From contig CM041196.1 in NCBI GenBank assembly GCA_023078555.1, forward strand, positions 8,505,985-8,569,984: DNA of 64,000 bases. Reading direction: 5' to 3'. Origin of the DNA: Ulva prolifera (Eukaryota; Chlorophyta; Ulvophyceae; Ulvales; Ulvaceae). The notes beneath the pieces were generated by a model that was given only the letters and a program-made list of their open reading frames with translations, was not told the DNA's origin and made no database searches. The first letter of the stretch is position 1; every line of letters starts with the position of its first letter. Positions 63,702 to 64,000 of the stretch are shown here, in pieces. The translations under genes and the position numbers were made by a program.

Positions 63702-64000
63702 CTTGATGCGCAATTACGTGTTAGGCACCACAACCCCAAAGGAGATCACGCGCAGTGAAGCTATTGTCGGAGGTCCGCGGCGCTGTTGATTTTGCCATTC
63801 CAAGGCCTTTCTCCCTCAACATACAGCACAGAATTCCGGGAGCAGGTCCAGGACCAACGTCAGCTACAGGATGGGTGACTGAACACACTCATAGTGGCTG
63901 AGATGCGACTCCATGGCCTTCATGCTCGGTATGCATGTTCAGAGTTGGGCAGGTCCTGCAACCCAACTGCACAAGGCCACAATTGTGCACGATTCATATC

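Overview
This is nuclear DNA of a green alga, read as spliced genes. The gene content is plant-type: chloroplast photosystem I subunit PsaE, plastid lysine-pathway diaminopimelate decarboxylase, an ABCI11-type plastid ABC ATPase, organellar release factor 1, and bifunctional riboflavin kinase/FMN phosphatase. Most genes have 2-7 exons, introns are usually about 60-400 nt, and many 3' ends carry the TGTAA polyadenylation signal typical of chlorophytes. Moderate GC and this gene style suggest a trebouxiophyte (Coccomyxa-like), but I cannot fix the genus. No bacterial, plasmid or CRISPR features were seen. Exon coordinates are mine, from reading frames plus GT/AG sites. For 13 genes the assembled exons sum to a multiple of three; exceptions are stated.

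Layout. 0-7 kb: ARG1-like J-domain chaperone (-, cut by the window start), universal-stress-protein gene (+), SLC35E3/UXT-type nucleotide-sugar transporter (-). 7.8-20 kb: Ulp1/SENP SUMO protease (-), Coa1/Tim21-like membrane protein (+), lysA (-), ABCI11-like ATPase (+), arginyl-tRNA-protein transferase ATE1 (-). 21.8-34 kb: release factor 1 (+), importin-alpha-like armadillo protein (-), mitochondrial carrier (-), TLC-domain membrane protein (+), dynein-arm assembly factor DNAAF1/ODA7 (-). 36.4-38.1 kb: A/B-type cyclin (-). 38.3-49.4 kb: an 11-kb gene-poor, repeat-bearing stretch. 49.4-53 kb: DUF1365 protein (+) meeting FMN/FHY (-) tail to tail. 56-64 kb: psaE (-), ALG9 mannosyltransferase (-), and an unrecognised secretory protein (-).

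Most genes sit in alternating divergent and convergent pairs rather than functional clusters. The genes are mainly housekeeping: organelle translation and import, N-glycosylation and sugar-nucleotide transport, lysine and flavin metabolism, protein modification (SUMO removal, arginylation) and cell cycle. The most distinctive things are the splice-site style (GTGCG/GTACG donors, often followed by C-runs, up to 25 C), a dispersed ~60-bp hairpin element present in 3-4 copies, and a flagellar dynein assembly factor.
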